Source: CAVXJN01 sp963762165 (GTDB taxonomy: Bacteria > Pseudomonadota > Gammaproteobacteria > JASBUN01). From it: a stretch of 64,000 bases of DNA. Positions 8,691 through 17,047 of this stretch are shown one piece after another. The stretch spans positions 1-64,000 of the forward strand of contig CAVXJN010000004.1 of assembly GCA_963762165.1 (NCBI GenBank), given 5' to 3'. A program made the translations under genes and the position numbers. The notes beneath the pieces were generated by a model. The model did no database searches. It worked only from the letters and a program-made list of their open reading frames with translations, and was not told the DNA's origin. The stretch's first letter is position 1, and every line of letters starts with the position of its first letter.

Positions 8691-9470
8691 TCAACCCGCG
8701 CGGCGTTCGCGTTCGTTGCATACCGGGCATGCCGGATCGCGGCGCAATTTTAAGGTGCGCCATTCCATGAGCTCACCGTCGAGCAACAGCAAACGTCCGC
8801 TCAAGTCTTCGCCGATCCCGACCAGAATCTTCACGACTTCCAGCGCTTGAATACTGCCGATGACCCCAACCAGGGGCGCCAAAACTCCGTTCTCGGAGCA
8901 GGTCTGCTCGAGTTCCCCTTCGTCGCGGTACAAGCATCGGTAGCATGGGCTGTCGCTGCGGTCGGCGCGGAATACCGCCACCTGGCCCTCCATGCGAATC
9001 GCGGCACCTGACACCAACGGTTTGGCGGCGCGCACGCAAGCTTCGTTGAATGCGAAGCGGGTAGCGAAATTGTCGCTGCCGTCGACGACGACATCGGCCG
9101 CGGTGACCTGCTCATCCAGTTTATCGCCATCCAAACGAGCCTCAATGGTCGTAATCCGTGCTTCCGGGTTCAGCGCGCGCAGCGTGTCCGCAGCGGATGC
9201 AACTTTGGGGCGACCCACATCGGTACTGCGATGCACGATCTGGCGCTGCAGATTGGTCAAGTCCACTTGATCGTCGTCCACCAGCACCAGATGGCCTACG
9301 CCGGCGGCGGCCAAGTACATGGCAACCGGTGAACCCAGGCCGCCCAAGCCGATGAGCAGAACGCGGCTGCCGCGCAAGCGTTGTTGGCCTTCGATCCCGA
9401 TCTGGGGCAGCATGATTTGCCGGCTGTAGCGCAGCAGCTGCTCGTCAGTCAATTCTTCGGCTTCGTGCAT
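8691..9470 (-). CDS. moeB: MoeB/ThiF-family adenylyltransferase (E1-like)
   Basis: Adenylates the C-terminal glycine of a ubiquitin-fold sulfur carrier (MoaD or ThiS type). It has 259 residues, normal for MoeB. Seen: the N-terminal YSRQIMLPQIGIEGQQRL, the Rossmann loop LIGLGGLGSPVAMYLAAAGVG (about 36-56), VDLTNLQRQIVH, and two zinc-binding CXXC pairs (CYRCLY and CPVC). It is followed without a gap by the JAMM peptidase and preceded by a small conserved protein. MoeB or ThiF function cannot be separated on sequence alone; no moaD or thiS lies nearby. Confidence 0.9.
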   Translation of the reverse strand: MHEAEELTDEQLLRYSRQIMLPQIGIEGQQRLRGSRVLLIGLGGLGSPVAMYLAAAGVGHLVLVDDDQVDLTNLQRQIVHRSTDVGRPKVASAADTLRALNPEARITTIEARLDGDKLDEQVTAADVVVDGSDNFATRFAFNEACVRAAKPLVSGAAIRMEGQVAVFRADRSDSPCYRCLYRDEGELEQTCSENGVLAPLVGVIGSIQALEVVKILVGIGEDLSGRLLLLDGELMEWRTLKLRRDPACPVCNERERRAG

Positions 9471-9491
9471 GGGAGGTTTCGCCTGCAGCGA

Positions 9492-9899
9492 CTACAGATA
9501 CCGGCGCCAATGTTCCGGGCGGTCATCGCGGCAACCGTGAGGGAGATTCTGGTATCGGTTGATGAATACCTTCTGTATACAATTGCCATCGCCGCGGGCG
9601 CACTCCAGGTTTTCACGCTGTACTTCTTCCGAGTAATAGTACAGCGCTCGCTTGAGTTTGGTCAGCAAGCTGTTGTCGAGGTGGAACCCGAAATCAGACA
9701 GTGCTTCTTCGAGCATACGTAACGTTAGGTATTCCAGGTTGTAACTCACACGTAATCGCAAGCTGTCGATCAATTCGATATGAACGATGCCTTCGACGTC
9801 GCTGAGCAGCAGAAGCACGGTACGTGCCTGATGCGCATCGGGATGCAAAGGCGCGAAATGCAACTCCCGGTGGCGGATGGCATCGGCTTGCTGGTTCAT
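9492..9899 (-). CDS. Small conserved protein of unknown function, possible ferredoxin-like fold
   Basis: It has 135 residues and no recognised catalytic motif. The central part (TVLLLLSDVEGIVHIELIDS through MLEEALSDFGF) has the alternating strand-helix-strand-strand-helix pattern and the sequence feel of an HMA-like ferredoxin fold, but without the metal-binding CXXC. The C-terminus is polar and distinctive (RYQNLPHGCRDDRPEHWRRYL). Two cysteines occur late (ECARGDGNC). It sits 21 bases upstream of moeB and downstream of prmC on the same strand, so it is probably co-expressed with the E1-like/JAMM pair. Function unknown. Confidence 0.75.
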   Translation of the reverse strand: MNQQADAIRHRELHFAPLHPDAHQARTVLLLLSDVEGIVHIELIDSLRLRVSYNLEYLTLRMLEEALSDFGFHLDNSLLTKLKRALYYYSEEVQRENLECARGDGNCIQKVFINRYQNLPHGCRDDRPEHWRRYL

Positions 9900-9949
9900 A
9901 GGCTGATGCTAGCGTAGCGCACCGAATAATCAAGGCTTCTGTAAGGACT

Positions 9950-10810
9950 TCATTGGGTTGCGCTTTGTTCGCGCCAACGGCCGCCGCTGACGCGCTCGCG
10001 GTTTTCGAGATCCTGGAATGTAACGATCTCCTGATAGTGAAGTTCCGCAAGAATGGCACGACACGCAGCGCCCTGATCGAACCCGTGTTCGAACAACAGC
10101 CAGCCGTGGTCGTGCAGGTGCGCACGGCTGCAGCGCGCGAGTCGGCGAATGGCATCCAACCCCTCGACTCCCGCCGCCAATGCCGTTACCGGTTCGAAAC
10201 GCAGGTCGCCCGTCTGCAAATGCGGATCGGACTCGGCGATGTAGGGCGGATTGCTGACGATCAGATCGAAACATTGATCGCCGAGCGCTTCGCACCAATC
10301 TCCGCGAGCGAAGCGTACGTTTCGCAGTCCGTGGTTCGCGGCATTTTCCTGTGCCACGGCCAATGCGGCGGCCGATTGGTCGGTTGCCGTCACGGACCAG
10401 TCCGGGTGTTCCTTCGCCAGCGCCAGGGCAACGGCGCCGCTTCCCGTGCCCAGGTCTGCGACTGTACCGTGGGGCTCGGTCATGCGCACCAGCGCCAGGT
10501 CTACCAGCAGTTCCGTCTCCGGCCGCGGAATCAGCGTATCGGCTGTGACAGCGAGCGGTAGTGACCAAAACTCGCGTGTTCCGGTGATATGGGCAACCGG
10601 TTCACCGGCCGCCCGCCGCGCCGTCAATATTGCGAAGGCGTCGTGTTGCGCGTTGGTCAGCGGTTGTTCAGGCCAGGCGAGCAAATGACTGCGTGCGCAG
10701 CGCAGCACATTGCACAACAATATTTCGGCTTCCAATTGCGCGTGCGAGAGTGGCAATTGCGCGAATTGTTTGGCTGCTCCGCGGATTGCGTCGCGAATCG
10801 TGACGCTCAT
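9950..10810 (-). CDS. prmC: Release factor glutamine methyltransferase PrmC (HemK)
   Basis: SAM-dependent N5-methylation of the glutamine in the GGQ motif of release factors. It has 286 residues. Seen: the N-terminal helical substrate-recognition region, motif I VADLGTGSGAVALALA (about 118-133), and the catalytic NPPY in IVSNPPYIAESDPHL (about 190). It lies directly downstream of its substrate gene prfA (28-base gap), the classic hemA-prfA-prmC order. Confidence 0.96.
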   Translation of the reverse strand: MSVTIRDAIRGAAKQFAQLPLSHAQLEAEILLCNVLRCARSHLLAWPEQPLTNAQHDAFAILTARRAAGEPVAHITGTREFWSLPLAVTADTLIPRPETELLVDLALVRMTEPHGTVADLGTGSGAVALALAKEHPDWSVTATDQSAAALAVAQENAANHGLRNVRFARGDWCEALGDQCFDLIVSNPPYIAESDPHLQTGDLRFEPVTALAAGVEGLDAIRRLARCSRAHLHDHGWLLFEHGFDQGAACRAILAELHYQEIVTFQDLENRERVSGGRWREQSATQ

Positions 10811-10838
10811 TGGTTGGAAACTTGGCGCGGCTGCGCAT

Positions 10839-11921
10839 TCATTCGGCCAGGGAGGCCAATTGCTCGGCCTGATATTCCTGCAACAAGGGGTCGATCACGT
10901 GGTCGAGCTGTCCTTCCAGGACATCGCCGAGTTTGTACAGCGTAAGATTGATGCGATGGTCGGTGATGCGGCCCTGAGGGAAATTATAGGTACGGATGCG
11001 CTCGGAGCGATCGCCGCTGCCAACCTGCAATTTGCGGTCTGCGGCTTGTTCGGCCTGTTGCTTTTCCCGTTCGCCGGCGACCAGGCGCGCTTGCAGCAGC
11101 GACATGGCGCGGGCGCGATTCTTGTGCTGCGAGCGTTCGTCCTGACACTCCACCACCATGCCCGTTGGCAGATGGGTAATGCGAATCGCGGAATCGGTCT
11201 TATTGACGTGCTGTCCGCCGGCTCCGGACGCGCGGAAGGTGTCCACCTTGAGATCGGACGGGTTGATTTCGATCTGTTCCACTTCCTGCGCTTCGGGTAA
11301 CACTGCGACGGTACACGCAGAAGTGTGGATGCGGCCCTGGGATTCGGTTTCCGGAACCCGTTGCACCCGGTGTGCGCCGGATTCGAATTTCAGGCGCGAA
11401 TAGGCGCCGCGCCCGATAATGCGGGAAATGATTTCGCGAAAGCCGCCATGTTCACCCTCGTGGGCGCCGATTATCTCCACTTCCCAGCCGCGTTCTTCGG
11501 CATAGCGCGTGTACATGCGGAACAGATCTCCGGCGAACAACGCCGCCTCGTCGCCTCCGGTGCCGGCACGGATTTCGAGAAAGATGTTGTTGTTGTCGTG
11601 GGGGTCGCTGGGAAGTAGCAGGGTCTGCAATTCATGCTCGAGCTGCTCCTTCTGCACTTCGCTGCGCTCCAGTTCTTCCTGCGCCAGCCGGCGCATCCCA
11701 GCGTCGGTTTCCTGGAGCATTTCGCGGGCGCTCTCGATGTCCTGGAGAACGGCCCGATAGCGTTGGTAGCTACCGACGACGGGACTGAGCTGAGCATATT
11801 CCTGTGACAACGCACGGAACTTCGATTGTTCACCGATGATCTGAGCATCGGAGAGCAGCGCGCCGACTTCTTCGAAGCGTGCGGCCAGGTTGTCCAGTTT
11901 GTTGCGGATGCTCGATTTCAC
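10839..11921 (-). CDS. prfA: Peptide chain release factor 1
   Basis: Recognises UAA/UAG and triggers hydrolysis of peptidyl-tRNA. It has 360 residues, the standard length. The catalytic loop GAGGQHVNKTDSA is present near residues 230-242. The anticodon-like region near residue 185 contains RVPETESQGRIHTSA. It begins MKSSIRNKLDNLAARFEEV. It starts 11 bases after hemA stops, so it is in one transcription unit with hemA and prmC. Confidence 0.97.
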   Translation of the reverse strand: MKSSIRNKLDNLAARFEEVGALLSDAQIIGEQSKFRALSQEYAQLSPVVGSYQRYRAVLQDIESAREMLQETDAGMRRLAQEELERSEVQKEQLEHELQTLLLPSDPHDNNNIFLEIRAGTGGDEAALFAGDLFRMYTRYAEERGWEVEIIGAHEGEHGGFREIISRIIGRGAYSRLKFESGAHRVQRVPETESQGRIHTSACTVAVLPEAQEVEQIEINPSDLKVDTFRASGAGGQHVNKTDSAIRITHLPTGMVVECQDERSQHKNRARAMSLLQARLVAGEREKQQAEQAADRKLQVGSGDRSERIRTYNFPQGRITDHRINLTLYKLGDVLEGQLDHVIDPLLQEYQAEQLASLAE

Positions 11922-11932
11922 GAATGGTTTCG

Positions 11933-13198
11933 TCAGGGTTTTCGCGAGCGATCCAGATCGAACAGTTCGCGCGCGGAGCGGATCAGCTCACTGCGGCCGT
12001 CGAACGCTGCCCGCCGCAGGTTCGCGCTCGGGTGGTGCATGAGCTTGTTGGTCAGTGTATGGCCGAGGAACTGCAACACTTCTTCGGGCGGCCGTCCCGA
12101 GGCGAGCATCTGCTCCGCTCTTTCCAGGACCTCGTCACGGGTTTGAATGGCACGTTTGCGGAACGAACGAATCGTGTCGACCGCGCCCAGGCTTTGGATC
12201 CAACCCATGAAGTGGGCGACCTGGATGTCGATGATTTCCTCCGCTTGCGTGGCCGCTTCCCGGCGCGAACTCAAGTTTTCCTCGATGACATCGTGGAGGT
12301 CGTCCACCGTATACAAGAACACGTCCTCCAGTTCCGCGACGCTTGCCTCGATATCCCTGGGAACGGCGATGTCCACCATGAACATGGGACGATGCTTGCG
12401 CGCCTTCAGCGCCCGCTCCAGTTCGCGGCGATGCAGAATCGGTTGCTGGCTGGCGGTGGATGAAATCACGATGTCCACTTCGGCGAGGTGCGCCGGAATT
12501 TCGGTCAGGGAGATGGCAAAGCCTTGGAATTGGGCTGCCAGCGTATGGGCTCGTTCCACGGTGCGATTGGCGACCACGACACGGCGTATGCCATTGTCGT
12601 GCAAATGCCGCGCGGCCAATTCGATGGTTTCGCCGGCGCCGATCAGCAACGCGGTTTGCTTGTCGAGATCGCCGAAGATCTGCTTCGCCAGGCTGACGGC
12701 GGCGAAAGCCACCGATACCGGGCTGGCACCGATGGCGGTGTCGGTGCGTACCTGCTTTGCCACCAGGAAAGTGTGTTGAAACAGGCGTCCGAGTAGCGTG
12801 CCGAGGCTGCCGGCTTCGGACGCCGCATGGTAGGCGTCTTTCATCTGGCCTAGGATTTGCGGCTCGCCCATGATCATCGAGTCGAGGCCGGAGGCCACCC
12901 GCAGCATGTGGCGGACTGCGTCGGCCCCAGGATGGCTGTAGAGATAAGCTTGCAGTTCCCGCGGGTCCAAGTGGTGATATTCTCCCAGCCACTGCACCAA
13001 CGGGGCGGCGCTGTCGCCGGCCAGATCGAGGTAGAGTTCAGTGCGGTTGCAGGTGGACAGGATGGCCGCTTCGCCGACATGGGGCAGGGTCACCATTTCA
13101 CTCAACGCAGCGCGCAGCCGATCCGGCGCGAACACGACGCGTTCACGGATCTCTACCGGAGCTGTTTTATGGTTAATGCCAAGTGTTAGCAGTGACAT
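11933..13198 (-). CDS. hemA: Glutamyl-tRNA reductase
   Basis: NADPH-dependent reduction of glutamyl-tRNA to glutamate-1-semialdehyde, the first step of C5 tetrapyrrole synthesis. From ATG 13198 the protein has 421 residues and begins MSLLTLGINHKTAPVEIRE, the conserved N-terminus. The catalytic Cys50 is in ILSTCNRTELY. The NADPH-binding LLIGAGETIELAARHL follows (about 185-200), then the C-terminal dimerisation helix. An open extension to 13309 encodes an unconserved Pro/Ala/Arg-rich stretch and was not used. First gene of hemA-prfA-prmC. Confidence 0.97.
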   Translation of the reverse strand: MSLLTLGINHKTAPVEIRERVVFAPDRLRAALSEMVTLPHVGEAAILSTCNRTELYLDLAGDSAAPLVQWLGEYHHLDPRELQAYLYSHPGADAVRHMLRVASGLDSMIMGEPQILGQMKDAYHAASEAGSLGTLLGRLFQHTFLVAKQVRTDTAIGASPVSVAFAAVSLAKQIFGDLDKQTALLIGAGETIELAARHLHDNGIRRVVVANRTVERAHTLAAQFQGFAISLTEIPAHLAEVDIVISSTASQQPILHRRELERALKARKHRPMFMVDIAVPRDIEASVAELEDVFLYTVDDLHDVIEENLSSRREAATQAEEIIDIQVAHFMGWIQSLGAVDTIRSFRKRAIQTRDEVLERAEQMLASGRPPEEVLQFLGHTLTNKLMHHPSANLRRAAFDGRSELIRSARELFDLDRSRKP

Positions 13199-13319
13199 GT
13201 TGAGATCGACTTGCGAGACCGAACCGGAAATTCTGCGTGATCGCGGTAATCGGCACAAGCATGCTGGCCACGGCGTTTCCGCACCGCCGCCCCCCGCAGC
13301 GTTCGGCAAACCGGGAAGT

Positions 13320-13334
13320 TAGTGATATTGTATA
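13320..13334 (+). promoter_or_regulatory. Possible promoter -10 region for the TPR lipoprotein operon
   Basis: The AT-rich block GTGATATTGTATAGG stands out in GC-rich surroundings, about 55 bases upstream of the lipoprotein start and between the divergent hemA and lipoprotein genes. It contains a TATTGT/TGTATA-like -10. No convincing -35 was found. Weak evidence. Confidence 0.35.
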
Positions 13335-13344
13335 GGAAACCGCA

Positions 13345-13373
13345 AGCGCGCGCCCCTAACCGCGCGCTTTTAC
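13345..13373 (+). terminator. Hairpin with T-run in the leader of the TPR lipoprotein gene (attenuator-like)
   Basis: Perfect 8-base arms AGCGCGCG (13345-13352) and CGCGCGCT (13361-13368) flank an 8-base loop and are followed immediately by TTTTA. The element sits between the likely promoter and the start codon at 13388, with no gene upstream on this strand. It therefore resembles an intrinsic terminator or attenuator inside the leader rather than the end of another gene. Confidence 0.5.
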
Positions 13374-13387
13374 AATGGATTACCTAC

Positions 13388-15118
13388 ATGATGCGTGTCT
13401 GTTCGTTGCTCGTCGTCGGCGCCCTTCTGGTGGCCGGCTGTAACCCGCAGTTGACCAACACATCGCCGCCCGCGCCGCCCATGGAGCAGCAGCTTCGGGT
13501 GCCGGTGGCCGTGCACGAAGTCGCGCCTCGCTATCAGAACCAATCGACCCTGCTGTACGACGTCCTGGCGGCGGAAATCGCGGGCTATCGGGGCGACCTG
13601 GCTAAATCCCTGGATTTTTACCTCGAGGCGGCCGACAAGTCGGAGGACCCCGCCGTCGCCGAGCGCGCGGCACGTATCGCGTTGTTTGCACGCGACTATC
13701 CGAAAGCGCGTCGCGCGGTGCAGCGCTGGGTGGAGCTGGCGCCAGAGAATATCGACGCACACCGGACTTTGGCCGTGCTGCTGCTGCGAGAGGGTCAGCT
13801 CGATGCCTCCGCCCAGCAGTTGGAAAGCGTGCTGAATCTGGCGCAGATGCAAAGCCAGCAGGCGTACGTGCTGATCGCCCGCATGTTGGCGCGGGAGCAC
13901 GACAGCGATGCGGCCCTGAAAGTCATGGGTATGCTGGTGGACCGTCATGCAAAGGATCCGGATGCCGTGTTCGCGTACGCCAACCTTGCGCTGCAGTCCG
14001 GTCAACTGGACGTCGCCCTGCGCAGCGTGGAGCGGGCGCTGAAACTCAAACCGAATTGGCCGGAGGCAAGCCTTACCCGCGCCCACATCCTGGTTCAGCA
14101 AGGCAAGATCGACGAAGCCGTCGCCAGTATGAAGCAGGTCATGCATGCGCACGGGCGGTCCCGGGATCTGCGTATCGGCTTCGCGCGTCTGTTGGCTGAA
14201 GCGGGCCGCTTCGAGGAGGCGCGCAAACAGTTCGACGCACTGTTGAAAAAGTCACCCAACGACCCGGACCTGTTATACACGGTTGCCCTGTTGTCGCTGG
14301 AGGGCAAGCACTATCAACTCGCCGACCGTTATCTGAAGCGGATGCTCAAAACCGGCAAGCGCTCGGACGACGCGCACTATTTCATGGGTGTACTGGCGGA
14401 GAATCAGGAAAAGCCGGCCGAAGCTTTGAAATGGTATCGCAAAGTGCGCAATGGCGACCGGGCGTTGGATGCCCAGATTCGCATAGCCGCACTGCTGGCC
14501 AAGCAGGGCAAGATCAAACAGGCGCGCGACCTTTTGCATCGTTATCCGGCGCCGAACGAGGATGTGGCCGCGCGCCTGGTGCTGGCGGAATTGGACATCT
14601 TGCGACAGTCCAAGCGCTATCACGAAGCGGTGGACGTGGCCGATCAGGCATTGAAGCGCATGCCCGAGGAGAACGATATTCTCTATGCGCGGGCCATGCT
14701 TGCCGAAAAACTGGACCGCCTCGATCTGTTGGAAAGCGATCTGAAGAACATTTTGTCCAGGGAGCCTGACAACGCTCATGCGCTGAACGCGCTGGGCTAT
14801 ACCCTTGCCGACCGCACCCAGCGCTATCAGGAGGCCTTGGAATACATCCAGCGCGCCTATGAGTTGTCGCCGGAGGAGCCGGCGATCCTGGACAGCATGG
14901 GATGGATTCAGTATCGACTGGGTAATCTACAGCCGGCGATCAAGTTTCTGCGGCAGGCGTATAAGGCCGAGCCGGACGTCGAAATCGCTGCCCATTTGGG
15001 TGAAGTGCTGTGGGTGAGCGGTGCCCATGACGACGCGCGTAAAGTCTGGGCGCAAGCGCGAAAGAAAGACCCGGACAATCAGATTCTGGTGGATACCTTG
15101 AATCGGCTCGAGCCGTGA
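13388..15118 (+). CDS. Tetratricopeptide-repeat lipoprotein
   Basis: Predicted outer-membrane-targeted lipoprotein of 576 residues. It begins MMRVCSLLVVGALLVAGC, a lipoprotein signal whose lipobox is LVAGC. The body is repeated TPR units from about residue 45 to the end, for example PDAVFAYANLALQSGQLDVA and ILDSMGWIQYRLGNLQPAI. TPR lipoproteins of this type commonly precede lolB and ispE in gammaproteobacteria. The gene's last codons overlap the lolB start, indicating coupling. Specific partner unknown. The frame is open 22 codons upstream, but the signal peptide fixes the start at 13388 or 13391. Confidence 0.9.
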   Translation: MMRVCSLLVVGALLVAGCNPQLTNTSPPAPPMEQQLRVPVAVHEVAPRYQNQSTLLYDVLAAEIAGYRGDLAKSLDFYLEAADKSEDPAVAERAARIALFARDYPKARRAVQRWVELAPENIDAHRTLAVLLLREGQLDASAQQLESVLNLAQMQSQQAYVLIARMLAREHDSDAALKVMGMLVDRHAKDPDAVFAYANLALQSGQLDVALRSVERALKLKPNWPEASLTRAHILVQQGKIDEAVASMKQVMHAHGRSRDLRIGFARLLAEAGRFEEARKQFDALLKKSPNDPDLLYTVALLSLEGKHYQLADRYLKRMLKTGKRSDDAHYFMGVLAENQEKPAEALKWYRKVRNGDRALDAQIRIAALLAKQGKIKQARDLLHRYPAPNEDVAARLVLAELDILRQSKRYHEAVDVADQALKRMPEENDILYARAMLAEKLDRLDLLESDLKNILSREPDNAHALNALGYTLADRTQRYQEALEYIQRAYELSPEEPAILDSMGWIQYRLGNLQPAIKFLRQAYKAEPDVEIAAHLGEVLWVSGAHDDARKVWAQARKKDPDNQILVDTLNRLEP

Positions 15119-15711
15119 AACGTGTTGCGGCCGTACTGCTGTTGTCGCTGTTGAGTGCGTGCACGACCCAGCCGGTGGTGCCGCCCAGTGAAGCCCGGGC
15201 TCGCTGGGACAGTCGCCAGGAACAGCTCACGCAGTTGCAAAAATGGAATCTCAACGGCCGCATCTCGCTGTCGACTCCCACCGAAGCGTGGCAGGCGGAC
15301 CTGCTCTGGGCGCAGCAACAGCAGCAGTTCGACATCAAACTCATCGCGCCGCTGGGCCAGGGCACCTTGATCCTGCGTGGCGGCCCGGACGGCGCGGAAC
15401 TGCTCAGCAGCGAAGCGCCCGAGCCGGTACGGGCGCCGGATGCGGAGGCGCTTTTATATCGTCAGACAGGCTGGCGCATGCCCGTCGACGGCCTTCGGTT
15501 CTGGGTCCGGGGTCTGCCGGCGCCCGGCGGTCACCCGGAACTCAAGCTGGACGGCCATGGCCGCCTGGATACCTTGGACCAATTCGGCTGGCATGTGCAG
15601 TTCGTGCGCTACCGTACCGTCACCGGCACTGACCTGCCGGACAAAATCTTTCTCCGCAAGGAAGATCTCAGCGTGCGGGTCGTGATTCGCAACTGGGGGC
15701 TTGCCAGCTAG
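15115..15711 (+). CDS. lolB: Outer-membrane lipoprotein receptor LolB
   Basis: Accepts lipoproteins from periplasmic LolA and inserts them in the outer membrane. It has 198 residues. The signal and lipobox are MKRVAAVLLLSLLSAC. The mature part contains the family-typical WNLNGRISLSTPTEAWQADLLW and the C-terminal RVVIRNW. The GTG start at 15115 overlaps the stop of the TPR lipoprotein. The stop overlaps the GTG start of ispE by one base. Confidence 0.94.
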   Translation: MKRVAAVLLLSLLSACTTQPVVPPSEARARWDSRQEQLTQLQKWNLNGRISLSTPTEAWQADLLWAQQQQQFDIKLIAPLGQGTLILRGGPDGAELLSSEAPEPVRAPDAEALLYRQTGWRMPVDGLRFWVRGLPAPGGHPELKLDGHGRLDTLDQFGWHVQFVRYRTVTGTDLPDKIFLRKEDLSVRVVIRNWGLAS

Positions 15712-16565
15712 TGGCTGAGCTTTCCTGGCCGGCGCCGGCAAAGCTCAATCTGTTTCTGCATGTACTGGGACGGCGCGACGACGGTTATCATCGGCTGCAG
15801 ACCGTATTCCAGTTCCTGGACTACGGCGACAATATCCACTTCGCTGTTCGCGATGACGGATTGATCCGGCGCGCCGGATTCATCGCCGGCATCCCCGAGG
15901 AGCATGATCTGACGGTGCGGGCCGCACGTTTGCTGCAGACTGCCAGCGGCAGCCGTCGCGGTGCAGACATCGCGCTCGACAAGCGATTGCCCACGGGCGG
16001 TGGACTCGGAGGCGGCAGTTCTGACGCGGCCACCGTCCTGGTGGCGCTCAACCAGTTGTGGGGGCTGGGCATTTCCGCGCCTGAACTCGCCGCGTTGGCC
16101 CTGGAATTGGGAGCGGACGTGCCCGTCTTTGTCGCTGGCCACGCCGCCTGGGCGGAAGGGGTCGGCGAGCAACTCAGCCCGGTCACCCTTCCCGAACCCT
16201 GGTTTTTGGTCGTGTGTCCAGCCGTAACTGTGTCAACTGCCGACGTTTTTTCGGCATCGGAATTGACACGCAATACCCGCCCCATCACAATATCCGACTT
16301 TCTCGCGGGCCAGGCTCATAACGATTGCGAGCCGCTGGTGCGCCGACGATACCCGGCCGTGGACACGGCCCTGGACTGGTTGTCAGGGCACGGCAACGCC
16401 AGGATGACCGGCACCGGCGCGTGCATATTTGCGGCGTTCGATACGGCGGCTAAGGCGCAGACCGTGAGGCGTGCGTTGCCTACCGGGTGGAAAGCTTTTG
16501 TAGCGCGTGGCTGCAATCGGTCGCCGCTGTTGGATCGGTTGCAGGAATCGACCGGACAGCGCTAG
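15711..16565 (+). CDS. ispE: 4-diphosphocytidyl-2-C-methyl-D-erythritol kinase
   Basis: ATP-dependent kinase of the MEP isoprenoid pathway (GHMP superfamily). It has 284 residues. Seen: WPAPAKLNLFLHVLGRRDDGYH at the start, the ATP-binding GHMP loop LPTGGGLGGGSSDAATVL (about 95-112), and the C-terminal MTGTGACIFAAF. The GTG start at 15711 overlaps the lolB stop. It ends directly against the degenerate tRNA-Gln array. Confidence 0.97.
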   Translation: MAELSWPAPAKLNLFLHVLGRRDDGYHRLQTVFQFLDYGDNIHFAVRDDGLIRRAGFIAGIPEEHDLTVRAARLLQTASGSRRGADIALDKRLPTGGGLGGGSSDAATVLVALNQLWGLGISAPELAALALELGADVPVFVAGHAAWAEGVGEQLSPVTLPEPWFLVVCPAVTVSTADVFSASELTRNTRPITISDFLAGQAHNDCEPLVRRRYPAVDTALDWLSGHGNARMTGTGACIFAAFDTAAKAQTVRRALPTGWKAFVARGCNRSPLLDRLQESTGQR

Positions 16566-16566
16566 C

Positions 16567-16975
16567 GCATCCCCAGGTGCAAGACAACAGCGACGCGCAG
16601 CGGCGCTGGCCCCGAAGGGGCGAGGACCGTAAGGTCCGAGTAATCCTGGCGCCCGCCGCGCGTTCAGCGCGGCCGGTTATGAAGCGCGCCGGAGGTGTTG
16701 GAAGACAATTGGGGCGTAGCCAAGCGGTAAGGCACGGGGTTTTGATCCCCGCATTCCCAGGTTCGAGCCGAGCGCGGCGCGAGCCGTGCGAGACAACAGC
16801 GGCGCGCAGCGGCGCTGGCCCCGAAGGGGCGAGGACCGTAAGGTCCGAGTAATCCTGGCGCCCGCCGCGCGTTCAGCGCGGCCGGTTATGAAGCGCGCCG
16901 GAGGTGTTGGAAGACAATTGGGGCGTAGCCAAGCGGTAAGGCACGGGGTTTTGATCCCCGCATTCCCAGGTTCGA
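16567..16975 (+). repeat. Tandem 209-base repeat unit built around tRNA-Gln fragments
   Basis: Positions 16582-16766 and 16791-16975 match over 185 bases with one visible mismatch (A16593 versus G16802). Each unit holds two strong hairpins (GGCCCCGAAGGGGC, GGACCGTAAGGTCC), the 13-base tRNA-Gln 3' piece AATCCTGGCGCCC (16642-16654 and 16851-16863), a 55-base spacer, and the tRNA-Gln 5' part up to TTCGA. Just upstream, 16567-16581 looks like the T-arm of a still older copy (GCATCCCCAGGTGCA versus GCATTCCCAGGTTCGA). Confidence 0.85.
16710..16863 (+). pseudogene. tRNA-Gln (TTG) copy interrupted in the T-loop
   Basis: Bases 16710-16766 are identical to the first 57 bases of the intact tRNA-Gln, including the anticodon TTG. 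After TTCGA an 84-base segment intervenes (16767-16850). The 3' T-stem and part of the acceptor (AATCCTGGCGCCC) then resume at 16851. The resumed acceptor pairs at only five of seven positions and has no CCA, so this copy is probably non-functional. Confidence 0.75.
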
Positions 16976-16993
16976 ATCCTGGCGCCCCAGCCA
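16919..16993 (+). tRNA. tRNA-Gln (anticodon TTG)
   Basis: Intact 75-base cloverleaf. The acceptor arms TGGGGCG/CGCCCCA pair fully, the anticodon arm is CGGGG-TTTTGAT-CCCCG, and the T-arm CCAGG-TTCGAAT-CCTGG is complete, with an encoded CCA. It strongly resembles E. coli tRNA-Gln. It is the last and only intact copy in the repeat array and precedes prs. Confidence 0.97.
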
Positions 16994-17047
16994 CACGTAC
17001 GAACTGCAACCGTTTGCAGATAAGGCAGACGAAATATGGGAGACGAC

